A DNA stretch of 52,671 bases from NCBI GenBank assembly GCA_007134675.1, contig SLKJ01000065.1, forward strand, positions 1 through 52,671. Reading direction: 5' to 3'. The notes below the pieces were generated by a model. That model had not been told where the DNA came from, did not search any database, and saw only the letters and a list, made by a program, of their open reading frames with translations. The position numbers were made by a program, and so were the translations under genes. Position 1 is the stretch's first letter. Each line of letters opens with the position of its first letter. The DNA is from Bacteroidales bacterium (GTDB lineage: Bacteria; Bacteroidota; Bacteroidia; Bacteroidales; PUMT01). Positions 40,714 to 49,877 of the stretch are shown here, piece after piece.

Positions 40714-43179
40714 CTACGGCATGAACCCGATATTGTTAAGAATGATCACGCCACTCTCTGTCCTGTCAAAAACAAGGCTCACTTTTTTAACGGCTTCTGT
40801 GTTAAAATCCCCACCCCCGGCAAGCTTCTCAAGATCAAAATAAAAGAAACTGAAGACCGGTTCAGACTCCGGAGCGGTTTTCATAAATGAAAGCTTGGTC
40901 ATCTGTTTTTTCAGCCGGGGCTGCAGCAGGGAGCATTTTTCAAGGGGAAAACTCATTGTGCGGTCCCTGTCATCTGTCAGCACAATAGTAAAATTGATTC
41001 CTTTCAGCTTTACTTCATTTTCCTTATTGCAGCCTTTTCCGTTTTCATTCCGGTTATTGTTTCCCTCATCTCCCTTCCCGGTTTCACTTCGTTTAATATT
41101 CAACTCACCACTGTTATTTTCTTTCGCGGGAACCATTTTTATGTTTTTCAGGTTTTCTTGATTTCTCATATTATCCGGCTCTTTTCCCGTTTTATGGTTA
41201 ACGGTTTCCGGTTCCAGCGATCGCGGGTCGGCGCTCTCATCCGCATCGGCAAGGGTAAGGAAAAGCATCCTGCCAGCTTTGCCGTCAATTCCCTCTCCGG
41301 GCAGCACAAAGGTATATCTGGCTGGAAGGGAATCATTTTCATTTCTGCACCAGCCTATCACCGCAGAGCGTGTCTCCTGACTGCCCCATTTCATCCTTGC
41401 TGTCTGTTCACGCCATACGGTAAGGTTTTCAGCCTCAATACGGCCTCCGCGAATGCTTGTTGTTCTGAGGTCAAGATCTTCGTTGTAATCTGATATGAAA
41501 ATCATGCCGGATTGCTTGTACTGGTTCAGGAAAATGGTTTCAGGAAGCCATTCGCGACCGGTCCGGTGGTCCCTGAACAGCTGCCGGAAGTCTTTTTCTT
41601 TCTTAAGTGTGGCTTCCAGAAATGCGCTTATATAAACCATGGCAATCTTCTGCTGGTTTTCTTCAGTCAATAATTGCCTCAGGTTAAAAAGATTGATCCG
41701 GGGAGAAGGCAGATCCCTCCTTCCCCAGGAGGTGTTGAACTGGCCGTGATTTGCCCTGTATATGTAGAGCGCGGACTTAAACCCGTTGAAGTCCCCACTG
41801 AAGCTGAGCCTGTTGTACTGGCGCATGCCCATAAAGGACTGGACATCTGCATCGTGGCTGCCGTGCATAACGAAATAGTTGATATCCTTAAGCGGGGTCC
41901 CCGTTCCGGCCGGCTCATATTGCCGGTCGCTCGGTGCAATTGAAATTATGGAGCGGATATTGAAATTGAAGTCGAAAAGTTCCCTTCCATCATCCGGGTA
42001 ATGGGGGAGAGTGTTGAACAGCGCCGCATGCCCCGCAGCTTCACCGCCACGTGAGTGCCCTATCAGGGCTATATTGTTCATGTCAGGTTTTTTGAAAAAA
42101 AGGCTCAGGCTGTCACTGTTCCATTTTTCCCACTGATCCAGGTGTTTGAGCAAAAGCCAGCCGCGGGCATCATTCTCGTTTCTGAGTCCCCTGAAAATAT
42201 TTGTAAAGCTGCCGTTAAGGAAGTTCTGGTCGACCGAGACAAAAATATACCCCCTGCTTGCCAGCAGTTCGCCAAGGTAGGCGTACCCCCCTTCTGACCA
42301 GTCCTGTGCCAGGTGGTTCCCATGTACGGCAAGCACCAGGGGGAAAGGGCCCTCTCCGGCAGGATACCATACCTTTGCATTCAGGGGCAGGCTGTACCTG
42401 TCAAAACCAAAATACCAGCTGCGCAGCCTTCCCGACAATCCTTTCCAAGAAGAGAGAAAGGCCGACCCGTTAACCGGCCGGGTTATTACATCTGCCTTAC
42501 TTCCGTAATAGCTGCGGCGCTTATCCTCCCCGCTGCCGTAGGTGATAAACCTGACCTCATGGTTACCCTTTGATGAAGGATTCTGCAGTTGCAGGGTATC
42601 AGGCATATATTCCCCGCTTATTGCGGCATTTACAGGAGGGTCAATGCTTCTGCCCGGATGAATCAGCCAGGCAGTCCCCACAGCCAGTCCCCCAAAACCG
42701 GTAAATAAAGCCGCAAATACAAGCACCCTGTTTCCGGCAGAAATCTCCCCCCGCCTGCGCAGATAGAGCAGCCGGGTAGCGGCACCGGCCAGAAATGCAA
42801 ACAGTACCAGGAATAAAAGAGTGAAAATAAAAGCCTGGTTATTGGTCCCCAGACTTAACATAACTACCGGTAAAGCTGCCAGAATAGCCAGCCTGACCAG
42901 CAGGGGGATCTTCACTGCCAGCGACAGCAGCCAGTCGGCAAGAAGTGCAAAAAGAGCTGCGGATACAAGTAGTAAAGATATTATTGTTAGTCCCCCGAAA
43001 ATGCCGATATACCTGATCATCCCCGAAAGGGGAATTATCAGCAACAGTGCAGTTACAACAAAAATGCCGGCCGCTCCCCCCTTAACTGCCTCTCTGCCTG
43101 GTGTGAGGGCGTGGATCATTTTCAGCAGGGTGTTTTTGATATTGAGAGCGAAGCTCCTTCCAAAATCTTTGATATTCAA
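40714..43179 (-). CDS. Large alpha/beta hydrolase with N-terminal membrane domain
   Basis: 821 residues. About residues 45-185 contain several membrane helices (AAGIFVVTALLLIIPLSGMI, LTIISLLLVSAALFALLADW, IFTLLFLVLFAFLAG). From about 265 the chain is an alpha/beta hydrolase: LVLAVHGNHLAQDWSEGG (oxyanion region), GYIFVSVDQNF and IALIGHSRGGEAAGH with the nucleophilic Ser near 375, and HGSHDADVQSF and NHGQFN carrying likely Asp and His. The closest family I can suggest is chlorophyllase/dienelactone-type or PET-hydrolase-like folds, uncertain. The C-terminal ~270 residues are an unassigned beta-rich module with a charged, low-complexity stretch (near 680-720). It follows the Ldh-type gene by only 18 bp on the same strand, suggesting one operon. 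Confidence 0.8.
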   Translation of the reverse strand: MNIKDFGRSFALNIKNTLLKMIHALTPGREAVKGGAAGIFVVTALLLIIPLSGMIRYIGIFGGLTIISLLLVSAALFALLADWLLSLAVKIPLLVRLAILAALPVVMLSLGTNNQAFIFTLLFLVLFAFLAGAATRLLYLRRRGEISAGNRVLVFAALFTGFGGLAVGTAWLIHPGRSIDPPVNAAISGEYMPDTLQLQNPSSKGNHEVRFITYGSGEDKRRSYYGSKADVITRPVNGSAFLSSWKGLSGRLRSWYFGFDRYSLPLNAKVWYPAGEGPFPLVLAVHGNHLAQDWSEGGYAYLGELLASRGYIFVSVDQNFLNGSFTNIFRGLRNENDARGWLLLKHLDQWEKWNSDSLSLFFKKPDMNNIALIGHSRGGEAAGHAALFNTLPHYPDDGRELFDFNFNIRSIISIAPSDRQYEPAGTGTPLKDINYFVMHGSHDADVQSFMGMRQYNRLSFSGDFNGFKSALYIYRANHGQFNTSWGRRDLPSPRINLFNLRQLLTEENQQKIAMVYISAFLEATLKKEKDFRQLFRDHRTGREWLPETIFLNQYKQSGMIFISDYNEDLDLRTTSIRGGRIEAENLTVWREQTARMKWGSQETRSAVIGWCRNENDSLPARYTFVLPGEGIDGKAGRMLFLTLADADESADPRSLEPETVNHKTGKEPDNMRNQENLKNIKMVPAKENNSGELNIKRSETGKGDEGNNNRNENGKGCNKENEVKLKGINFTIVLTDDRDRTMSFPLEKCSLLQPRLKKQMTKLSFMKTAPESEPVFSFFYFDLEKLAGGGDFNTEAVKKVSLVFDRTESGVIILNNIGFMP

Positions 43180-43197
43180 GGACTTTTTTATTTTATA

Positions 43198-44274
43198 TTA
43201 CAATCTCATTTCCATATCCAGTTCCCCGGCTATATTGTTAAGCTCATCTATAACAGCCGGTATAAGGCATATGCCGTTTTTCCGGTTAATTTTCTCCTGC
43301 TCTCTCTCAACATCACCCGGGATAAGCACTGCAGGCTTTCCTTCTGCACTTTCGGCATTTCTGAAGGTATCTATCCACAAGTCCATTGCCGCCCTGAACT
43401 CGTCAGCTTCGCGGAATGAATCAATGCGCATCGCGCCGAAAAAATGGCCGGTACCCTTACCATTGGTTTCAGCCGGAGGGGAAAGATAGGCAACTGAAGG
43501 AGGAACAAATGGCCCGAAACCTGCACCTGACAGCAGGGCTGAAAAAATATCCACCGTGGCACCAAGGCAGTAACCTTTGTGGCTCCCGTGTTCACGGTCG
43601 CCTCCCAGGGGCAGCATGGCACCATCCTTACGAAGAATGTCGGGGTCGTCAGTGGGGTTGCCGTCCTTATCCTGAACGTAACCAAAAAGTGTCTTCTCGC
43701 CCTTTTTAACTGCAACCTCAAGTTTACCGCGTGCAATCGGGGTAGTTGCAAAATCGGCTACAAAGGGGGGGTGTTTGCCGGCCGGCACTGCCACGGCAAT
43801 GGGATTTGTGCCAAGGAGGCGGCTGATGGAGAATGTAGGGGCCACGAGGGGGTTGGCGTTGGTCAGGCAGATACCTATCATATCATGATTAAGGGCCATC
43901 ATGGCATAATAGCCGGCAATACCGAAGTGATTTGAGTTCCTGCAGGCTGTCCATCCGGTACCGGCATCTGCAGCCTTATTAATTGCTGTTTCCATGCTGA
44001 AAACAGCAGCAAGCATCCCCGGAGCATTGTCGCCGTCTACCACTGCCGTGGAAACTGTTTCGCGGGTGATCCTCATGTTGGGCTTTGTATTCAGGCGTCC
44101 TGCTTTCCACAGCTCGAAATGGTCAGATATCCGTATCAGTCCGTGCGACCCTATCCCCCTTAGTTCAGCTGCAACAAACACATCGGCAATAATGTTGGCA
44201 TCTTTATTGCTGCAACCGATTTTTTCAAAGAAAGTCCGTGTAAAGTCGGTAATTTTTTCGGAGGAATAATACAT
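43198..44274 (-). CDS. Ldh family (malate/L-lactate dehydrogenase type 2) NAD(P)-dependent oxidoreductase
   Basis: 358 residues of the type 2 malate/lactate dehydrogenase family: ELRGIGSHGLIRISDHFE (catalytic His near 50), NSNHFGIAGYYAMMALNHD, LLGTNPIAVAVPAG, and EHGSHKGYCLGATVDIFSALL. Family members use NAD(P)H with malate, lactate, ureidoglycolate, 2,3-diketogulonate or delta-1-pyrroline-2-carboxylate, and the substrate cannot be read here. It is soluble and cytoplasmic. The alpha/beta hydrolase gene begins 18 bp after its stop, so the pair is likely transcribed together. It is divergent from porT across about 120 bp. Confidence 0.9.
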   Translation of the reverse strand: MYYSSEKITDFTRTFFEKIGCSNKDANIIADVFVAAELRGIGSHGLIRISDHFELWKAGRLNTKPNMRITRETVSTAVVDGDNAPGMLAAVFSMETAINKAADAGTGWTACRNSNHFGIAGYYAMMALNHDMIGICLTNANPLVAPTFSISRLLGTNPIAVAVPAGKHPPFVADFATTPIARGKLEVAVKKGEKTLFGYVQDKDGNPTDDPDILRKDGAMLPLGGDREHGSHKGYCLGATVDIFSALLSGAGFGPFVPPSVAYLSPPAETNGKGTGHFFGAMRIDSFREADEFRAAMDLWIDTFRNAESAEGKPAVLIPGDVEREQEKINRKNGICLIPAVIDELNNIAGELDMEMRL

Positions 44275-44362
44275 CTGGTTTTTATTGCGAATTTAAAAAC
44301 TTTTGTATCATACTTCACAAAAAAAGCAGGAGGTTATCAATATATTACTATATTGCACAAAA

Positions 44363-44370
44363 TATTTTTG
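44363..44370 (+). promoter_or_regulatory. Candidate -7 box for porT
   Basis: TATTTTTG fits TAnnTTTG and lies 23 bp before the porT ATG, giving a short leader. A -33 TTTG at the expected distance is not obvious. Confidence 0.4.
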
Positions 44371-44393
44371 TTGCTGGAGAGTTAATTAAATCA

Positions 44394-45122
44394 ATGAAGA
44401 AGGTACTTTTCATACTTTTTTTTCTGATACCGGTGGTTGCCAGTTCACAGCGTATCAGGGTTCGCAACATCCCCGAACATGATCATCAGGCAGTGCATTT
44501 CGGTTTTACTCTCGGGCTCAACACCATGGATTTCCGGATCAGTTCTTCTGAATTTGCAGTATCAGAGGGTTTCTATGGTGAAGTAAGCACCCTGTCGCCC
44601 GGATTCAATATTAATATTGTATCCAATTTCCGTCTCAGCAATCATTTTGATTTCAGGATACTCCCGGGTGTGGCCTTTGGCCAGAGGAGAATTGACTATT
44701 ACTCAATTGATGGTCCGGGATTGCCCGGGAGCGGGGACTGGGATGAGAGGATTGAACCCAGGCTGGCAGGATCACAGGAGCTGGAGTCATCCTTCCTTGA
44801 ATTGCCCTTTATCATCAAGTACAAGTCCGTTCGTATTCATAATTACAGGCCGTATCTGATAGGCGGAGTTAATCTCCGGTATGACCTGGCAAGGAACTAT
44901 AATGAGACGGATGAGATATTTCTCAGCCTGGAACCCTTTGATGTATACATGGAGACCGGCTTTGGTATCGATTTCTATCTGCCCTATTTCAGGTTCTCTA
45001 CAGAGCTTAAATATGCGGTGGGATTTTTTGATGTATTCAATCGCCGCGGCAATAGTCAGTTTGAAAATTCTATTGAAAGGTTAAGATCCAATCTGTTTAT
45101 TCTCTCTTTCCATTTTGAATGA
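44394..45122 (+). CDS. porT: PorT-like type IX secretion protein
   Basis: 242 residues, the length of P. gingivalis PorT. Signal peptide MKKVLFILFFLIPVVASSQ, then HFGFTLGLNTMDFRI near residue 35, a motif typical of genuine PorT/SprT rather than the generic PorT-family barrels, and a beta-barrel pattern ending in FILSFHFE. PorT is an outer-membrane protein needed for type IX secretion and gliding. The neighbouring genes (SpoU/TrmH methylase and a lipidated Omp85) match the arrangement usual around porT in Bacteroidota, which supports the call. It fits the T9SS cargo domain at 1.9-3.1 kb. Confidence 0.82.
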   Translation: MKKVLFILFFLIPVVASSQRIRVRNIPEHDHQAVHFGFTLGLNTMDFRISSSEFAVSEGFYGEVSTLSPGFNINIVSNFRLSNHFDFRILPGVAFGQRRIDYYSIDGPGLPGSGDWDERIEPRLAGSQELESSFLELPFIIKYKSVRIHNYRPYLIGGVNLRYDLARNYNETDEIFLSLEPFDVYMETGFGIDFYLPYFRFSTELKYAVGFFDVFNRRGNSQFENSIERLRSNLFILSFHFE

Positions 45123-45917
45123 TCAACCTGTAATGATCTTCCTTCTGATTTCAGAAAGAATTATACTCCCGGCAACGGCAACGTTAAGAGATTGTGGACT
45201 GCTGCTGCCCTTGCTGAAGGAGGGAATGCTTATCCTTTGAGTTACATGTTTTTCAATTTCCCGCGAGATACCTTGTGACTCGTTACCAAGGACAATTACT
45301 CCGTACTCCGGCAGACTAACCGGGTAGACAGAGGGCGCTCCCGTTAAGGCCCCAATTACGGGGATTCCTTCCATTCCGGGCGATTTCAGAAAAGAAAGCA
45401 GGTCAAGGTAATGGAACCTGACACGCAAAAGGGATCCCATAGTTGACTGTACAACTTTGGGGTTGGTAGCTTCTGCCGAATCCTCTGAGAGAATAATGTT
45501 ATCCACCCCAAACCAGTCCGCCGACCTTATCAGCGTACCCAGATTACCGGGGTCCTGCACCTTGTCCAGCATGAGAGTAATGGATTTTGCCGGATTGTAC
45601 CCCTCAATTGTGCATGAGGGCATACGGGCAAGTGCAAGTACTTTGTTAGGTGTTGCGAGGCTGCTTATTCGTTCAAGTTCCGGCCCTTTTATTTCATAAA
45701 GAGCAAATTTCTGTGCGTTAGCCCGCAACACTTTACCAGGAGCCAATCCCCGCTCAATTATCCAACTTTTCAGGGCATAAACCGAATGAATATCAAAGTG
45801 GCTGTCAATCAGCTCATCTACCATCTTTTCACCTTCAATTATAAAAAGACTGTGCTGCTTCCGGTTTTTTTTTTGTTTAAGGGAGTTAATAAATTTAATT
45901 TTGTTTATTCCAGGCAT
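45123..45917 (-). CDS. TrmH/SpoU family RNA 2'-O-methyltransferase
   Basis: 264 residues with an N-terminal substrate-binding domain (FIIEGEKMVDELIDSHFDIH) and a C-terminal SPOUT knot: DKVQDPGNLGTLIRSADWFG (motif 1, about 125-145), VLGNESQGISREI (motif 2) and SIPSFSKGSSSPQSLNVAVA (motif 3). It transfers a methyl group from SAM to a ribose in tRNA or rRNA. The exact site is not readable. It converges with porT with no gap and is divergent from the TamL-like gene; its 5' end once looked overlapped by a too-long frame on the other strand, resolved by choosing a later start for that gene. Confidence 0.93.
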   Translation of the reverse strand: MPGINKIKFINSLKQKKNRKQHSLFIIEGEKMVDELIDSHFDIHSVYALKSWIIERGLAPGKVLRANAQKFALYEIKGPELERISSLATPNKVLALARMPSCTIEGYNPAKSITLMLDKVQDPGNLGTLIRSADWFGVDNIILSEDSAEATNPKVVQSTMGSLLRVRFHYLDLLSFLKSPGMEGIPVIGALTGAPSVYPVSLPEYGVIVLGNESQGISREIEKHVTQRISIPSFSKGSSSPQSLNVAVAGSIILSEIRRKIITG

Positions 45918-45938
45918 GATAATTGTTTAAATAACTTA

Positions 45939-45946
45939 TATTTTTG
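45939..45946 (+). promoter_or_regulatory. -7 box supporting a TTG start for the TamL-like gene
   Basis: TATTTTTG (TAnnTTTG) lies 37 bp before the TTG codon at 45984. A transcript starting near 45953 could not include the upstream in-frame codons that overlap trmH, so it helps decide the start. Confidence 0.45.
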
Positions 45947-45983
45947 CCGGCAATGTAAACAAGTCATTCTGTATTTCAAAAAG

Positions 45984-48317
45984 TTGCATCCAAAATTATT
46001 AAATAGTAAGTGCAATTCAATTATCTGGGCACTGATATTAATCGCTTGTGGAATGTTTTCCTGCCGGCCTGCCCGGCATATACCCGAAGGCAACCATCTT
46101 CTTGACCGCTACCGGATAGAAGCTCCCTCCAACGATGTTGAACGGGATGACCTGAGAGCCTTCGTAAGACAGAAACCAAACAAAAGAATTCTTGGTCTCA
46201 GGTTTCACCTCTGGCTTCATAATATTGCCAATCCTGAAAAAGATGGATGGCCGCACAACTGGCTGAGGAGTATAGGAGAGGAACCGGTTATATACGACCC
46301 TTTTGTTACAGACAGGTCATCAGCGCAGATTGAGCAACATCTCAGAAACAAAGGGTTCTATAAAGCCGGGGTGGAGAATAATGTCCGCCTGAGGAGAAAA
46401 AGGGCCAGGGTAAAATATATTATTGAGCCACGGGAACCCTACTATTTAGCCTCCGTTGGTTATAATTTTGAAGACAAGGGGCTGAAAGATCCAGTGCTTG
46501 CAGATACTGTCAATTCTCTGATCAAACCGGGAGTCAGATTTGACGTTGACATACTTCAGGATGAGCGCATCCGTATTGAAGAATATCTCAATAACCTTGG
46601 ATATTTCAATTTTTCCAGGGAACATATCTATTTCGATGCAGATACCACCATCGGTACCAGGAGCGTCGGTATTACCATCGGGATAAGCAGATTCAGGAAG
46701 AGACTGGAAGATGGAGATTTTATGTTACAGTCTCACAGAAGATACAAAATTGGAAACGTCTACATATTTCCCTCTCATAATCCCCGTCAGGCAATTGATA
46801 GCAGGGATGAGTATTACCGTGATCTGGATACCATGGTCTTCCGTGATATGCATTTCCTGTACAGAGATGAGATGCTGGTGAGTCACCGCGTCCTCGCGCA
46901 ATCAACTTTTGTTCTGCCCGGAGAGATGTACCGGAAGGAGAATGTTGACCGTACTTACCGCCATCTTTTTGATCTGCGCCTTTACCGTCTTGTCAACATC
47001 AGGTTTTCAGAATCACAGGAGCCCGTGTCTGATACTTCTGATTTTCATTTGCTTGATGCATGGATACAACTTACTCCCTTTAACATGCAGTCCTATACCA
47101 TAGAGCTGGAAGGGACCAACTCCAGCGGGGATTTTGGGTTTGGAGGTAATATATCGTACCAGCACCGAAACTTTTTTGGAGGAGGTGAGATATTCGATTT
47201 CAGGGTAAAAGGATCGGTAGAGACTATGAATGAATATTATTCAAGGGCGTTCAGAAACACATATGAATACGGCGCTGAGGCCGTAATCCAGTTTCCCCGG
47301 TTTTTCCTTCCTATACGGTCAATCAGTTTTGTTCGTCAGTACAATCCCCGCACCAATTTCTCAATGGCCTATAACTATCAGCTAAGGCCCGATTATACGC
47401 GGACCATTGCAAATACCAGGTTCGGATACAGTTGGAGAGGTTCTGAATATACAACGCATACAATAAGCCCCATTGAGCTTAACCTGGTAAATCTTCCCTT
47501 TTCCACCCCCCTGTTTGATTCTATAATAAACTTTTATAACCTGGAGGCCAGCTTTAAAGACCATATGGTTTCTGAAACCAATTACACTTTTACCTTTAAT
47601 AACCAGGATATAAGACGGAAAAGTGATTTTATCTATTTCCGGTTCAATGCCGAAACAGCCGGGAATATTCTTGCAGCAGTAAGCCGTCAGGCTGACCGTC
47701 CAAAAAAGGATGGCTCTTACCGTATATTCGGGACTGAGTTTGCCCAGTATTTTAAAACGGATATCGACTTAAGATATTACAGGATGTTGTATGGGGATAA
47801 TTCGCTGGTTTACAGATTTTTTGCGGGTGTGGGACTTCCTTATGGCAATTCCACTGCACTGCCATTTGAAAAGAAATATTTTGCCGGTGGTGCCAACAGT
47901 ATCCGCGCCTGGCAGGTTCGGTCGCTGGGACCCGGTTCCTTTCACGAACCGACTGACAGATCCTTTCCCAACAGGACCGCCGATATAAAGCTGGAAGCCA
48001 ACCTGGAGTACCGGTTTAACCTTTTCTGGCTCATGGAGGGCGCCCTTTTTGTCGATGCAGGTAACATCTGGGCAATAGATGATAATGACAAAAGGGAGGG
48101 CGCCCTGTTCCGGCCCGGCAGATTTTACCAGGATATTGCCGTGGGTACCGGATTTGGCCTGAGGTTTGACTTTTCTTTCTTTATCTTCCGCTTCGATATG
48201 GGGCTTAAACTTCGCGATCCTGCCGAACCTGTTGATAAAAGGTGGATACCGGTAAACAGGAGATTCACTTTTGATGATGATGTTGCTTTCAATATCGGAA
48301 TAGGCTATCCCTTTTAG
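45984..48317 (+). CDS. Lipidated Omp85 protein, TamL-like
   Basis: About 777 residues from a TTG start at 45984 (HPKLLNSKCNSIIWALILIA, then CGMFSC). The frame continues upstream to 45786, but that part lies antisense to trmH and would put the signal sequence in the middle. The lipobox-like CGMFSC marks it as a lipoprotein, the feature that separates Bacteroidota TamL from TamA. POTRA-like regions lie at about 110-350 (DDLRAFVRQKPNKRILGLRF, KYIIEPREPYYLASVGYNF). The barrel contains FGGNISYQHRNFFGGGEIF and the RGF-equivalent FAGGANSIRAWQVRSLGPG, ending GIGYPF. It probably acts in outer-membrane protein assembly; no tamB gene follows here. Confidence 0.85.
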   Translation: MHPKLLNSKCNSIIWALILIACGMFSCRPARHIPEGNHLLDRYRIEAPSNDVERDDLRAFVRQKPNKRILGLRFHLWLHNIANPEKDGWPHNWLRSIGEEPVIYDPFVTDRSSAQIEQHLRNKGFYKAGVENNVRLRRKRARVKYIIEPREPYYLASVGYNFEDKGLKDPVLADTVNSLIKPGVRFDVDILQDERIRIEEYLNNLGYFNFSREHIYFDADTTIGTRSVGITIGISRFRKRLEDGDFMLQSHRRYKIGNVYIFPSHNPRQAIDSRDEYYRDLDTMVFRDMHFLYRDEMLVSHRVLAQSTFVLPGEMYRKENVDRTYRHLFDLRLYRLVNIRFSESQEPVSDTSDFHLLDAWIQLTPFNMQSYTIELEGTNSSGDFGFGGNISYQHRNFFGGGEIFDFRVKGSVETMNEYYSRAFRNTYEYGAEAVIQFPRFFLPIRSISFVRQYNPRTNFSMAYNYQLRPDYTRTIANTRFGYSWRGSEYTTHTISPIELNLVNLPFSTPLFDSIINFYNLEASFKDHMVSETNYTFTFNNQDIRRKSDFIYFRFNAETAGNILAAVSRQADRPKKDGSYRIFGTEFAQYFKTDIDLRYYRMLYGDNSLVYRFFAGVGLPYGNSTALPFEKKYFAGGANSIRAWQVRSLGPGSFHEPTDRSFPNRTADIKLEANLEYRFNLFWLMEGALFVDAGNIWAIDDNDKREGALFRPGRFYQDIAVGTGFGLRFDFSFFIFRFDMGLKLRDPAEPVDKRWIPVNRRFTFDDDVAFNIGIGYPF

Positions 48318-48327
48318 TGACTAATAT

Positions 48328-48358
48328 TTTGTATTAACCGTCAAAAATTATAATCTTG
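48328..48358 (+). promoter_or_regulatory. Promoter of the NSS transporter gene
   Basis: TTTG at 48328-48331 and TAATCTTG at 48351-48358 are separated by 19 bp. The -33 matches the Bacteroidota consensus and the -7 deviates by one base. It lies 38 bp before the ATG. Confidence 0.6.
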
Positions 48359-48396
48359 CTGCTCTTTTTTTTATAAAACCTAATCGTTAAGTATAG

Positions 48397-49761
48397 ATGA
48401 GCAATTCAGATTTTAACCCGCGCGACAGTTTTGGCAGCAAGTTCGGGATAATCGCTGCAGCAGCGGGATCAGCAGTAGGGCTGGGTAACATATGGAAATT
48501 TCCCTATGTGGCGGGTCAGAACGGAGGGGGAGCCTTTCTTGTTGTTTATCTGCTTTTTATTCTGGCAATTGGTTTGCCGGTTATGCTCTCTGAATTTTCC
48601 ATTGGCCGGAGAGCCCAGCGCAATGCTATCGGCTCGTTTAAAAAACTGGGTCCTGGAACACCCTGGTACCTTGTAGGGGTAATGGGGGTGGCCGCTGCTT
48701 TCCTTATACTTTCGTTTTACAGCGCCGTGGCAGGATGGACTCTTGAATATATCACCAAATCTGTTACCAACGCTTTCGCGGAAAGAGATGAGAATGAGCT
48801 TAATCAAATGTTCGTCAGTTTCATATCGGGTACATGGCGGCCTTTGTTCTGGCAGCTCATGTTTATGGCACTGACGGCATGGATTGTTGCAGCAGGTATC
48901 AAAAAGGGCATAGAGAAATATACAAAGGTGCTGATGCCTCTTCTGGTAATAATGATAGTTGTACTGTGTGTCCGCTCCGTTACTTTACCCGGAGCCATTG
49001 AGGGACTGTCTTTTCTGTTCAAACCTGATTTTTCGGCTCTGTCTGCAGATGCAGTCCTCAGTGCACTGGGACAGGCCTTTTTTTCACTCAGTCTGGGTAT
49101 GGGGACCCTGATCACCTACGGATCCTATATCAGGAAAAATGATAACCTGTCCGGCACTGTAATCCAGGTATCGGCTGCCGATACTATTATTGCCATCATG
49201 GCAGGCGTGGCTATATTTCCCGCGGTTTTCGCATTTGGTATTGATCCGGCTGAGGGACCGGGACTGGTTTTTATAACCCTTCCTAATATTTTCCAGCAGA
49301 TGCCAGGGGGGTACTTTTTTGCACTGGTATTTTTTATTTTACTTTCTGTTGCCGCCCTTACATCATCCATCTCGGTACTGGAGGTGGTTGTAGCATACAT
49401 GGTTGAGGAGCTCAATCTGGCAAGGAAAAGGGCTACAGTACTGGCAACGGTCATGATATCGGTTCTCGGTGTATTCTGCACACTGTCATTCGGGGTGATG
49501 TCGGATGTCAGTCTGTTTGGTATGGTGTTTTTTGACCTGATGGACTTTACTGCTTCCAATCTCCTTTTGCCCCTGGGAGGTTGCTTAATTGTGCTGTTTG
49601 TCGGCTGGTATCTTGGGCCGGGACCATCACGCCGGGAGATATCAAACGAGGGGGAAATTAAGCTGGGCTATTTTCCTGTTTTTATGTTCCTGGTCAAATT
49701 TGTAGCACCATTTGCCATTACCCTGGTATTTATCTATGGCCTTGGTCTTATGAGATTATGA
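48397..49761 (+). CDS. Sodium-dependent neurotransmitter-symporter family (NSS/SNF) transporter
   Basis: 454 residues, about 11 membrane helices. The first helix carries the LeuT-type unwound region: FGIIAAAAGSAVGLGNIWKF then PYVAGQNGGGAFLVVYLLF, and GLPVMLSEFSIGRRAQRN. Later helices include FFSLSLGMGTLITYGSYIRK (TM6 unwound region) and ALTSSISVLEVVVAYMVEEL with the Na+-site Ser pair. It carries an amino acid or similar amine into the cell with Na+. The substrate is not predictable, though bacterial homologues include tryptophan, tyrosine and leucine transporters. The size matches the shorter 11-TM prokaryotic NSS proteins. Confidence 0.93.
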   Translation: MSNSDFNPRDSFGSKFGIIAAAAGSAVGLGNIWKFPYVAGQNGGGAFLVVYLLFILAIGLPVMLSEFSIGRRAQRNAIGSFKKLGPGTPWYLVGVMGVAAAFLILSFYSAVAGWTLEYITKSVTNAFAERDENELNQMFVSFISGTWRPLFWQLMFMALTAWIVAAGIKKGIEKYTKVLMPLLVIMIVVLCVRSVTLPGAIEGLSFLFKPDFSALSADAVLSALGQAFFSLSLGMGTLITYGSYIRKNDNLSGTVIQVSAADTIIAIMAGVAIFPAVFAFGIDPAEGPGLVFITLPNIFQQMPGGYFFALVFFILLSVAALTSSISVLEVVVAYMVEELNLARKRATVLATVMISVLGVFCTLSFGVMSDVSLFGMVFFDLMDFTASNLLLPLGGCLIVLFVGWYLGPGPSRREISNEGEIKLGYFPVFMFLVKFVAPFAITLVFIYGLGLMRL

Positions 49762-49877
49762 GATTAATGGTAGTTTAAAGCCATTTTTTTCCCCGAAAGG
49801 GAATTCCATATTAACTTGCGTTTGTTGGTTATTTTTATTAACTTAATGTGAGGAAATGCCAACTCTAAAAAAAAGTA

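Noticed and set aside
42821-43489. 222-residue plus-strand frame
   Set aside because: Antisense to the membrane part of the alpha/beta hydrolase and the end of the Ldh-type gene; its hydrophobic and Ser-rich sequence mirrors the coding strand.
45786-45983. Upstream extension of the TamL-like frame
   Set aside because: It is antisense to the 5' part of trmH, has no signal-like features at its start and lies before the -7 box; the TTG at 45984 gives a proper lipoprotein signal.
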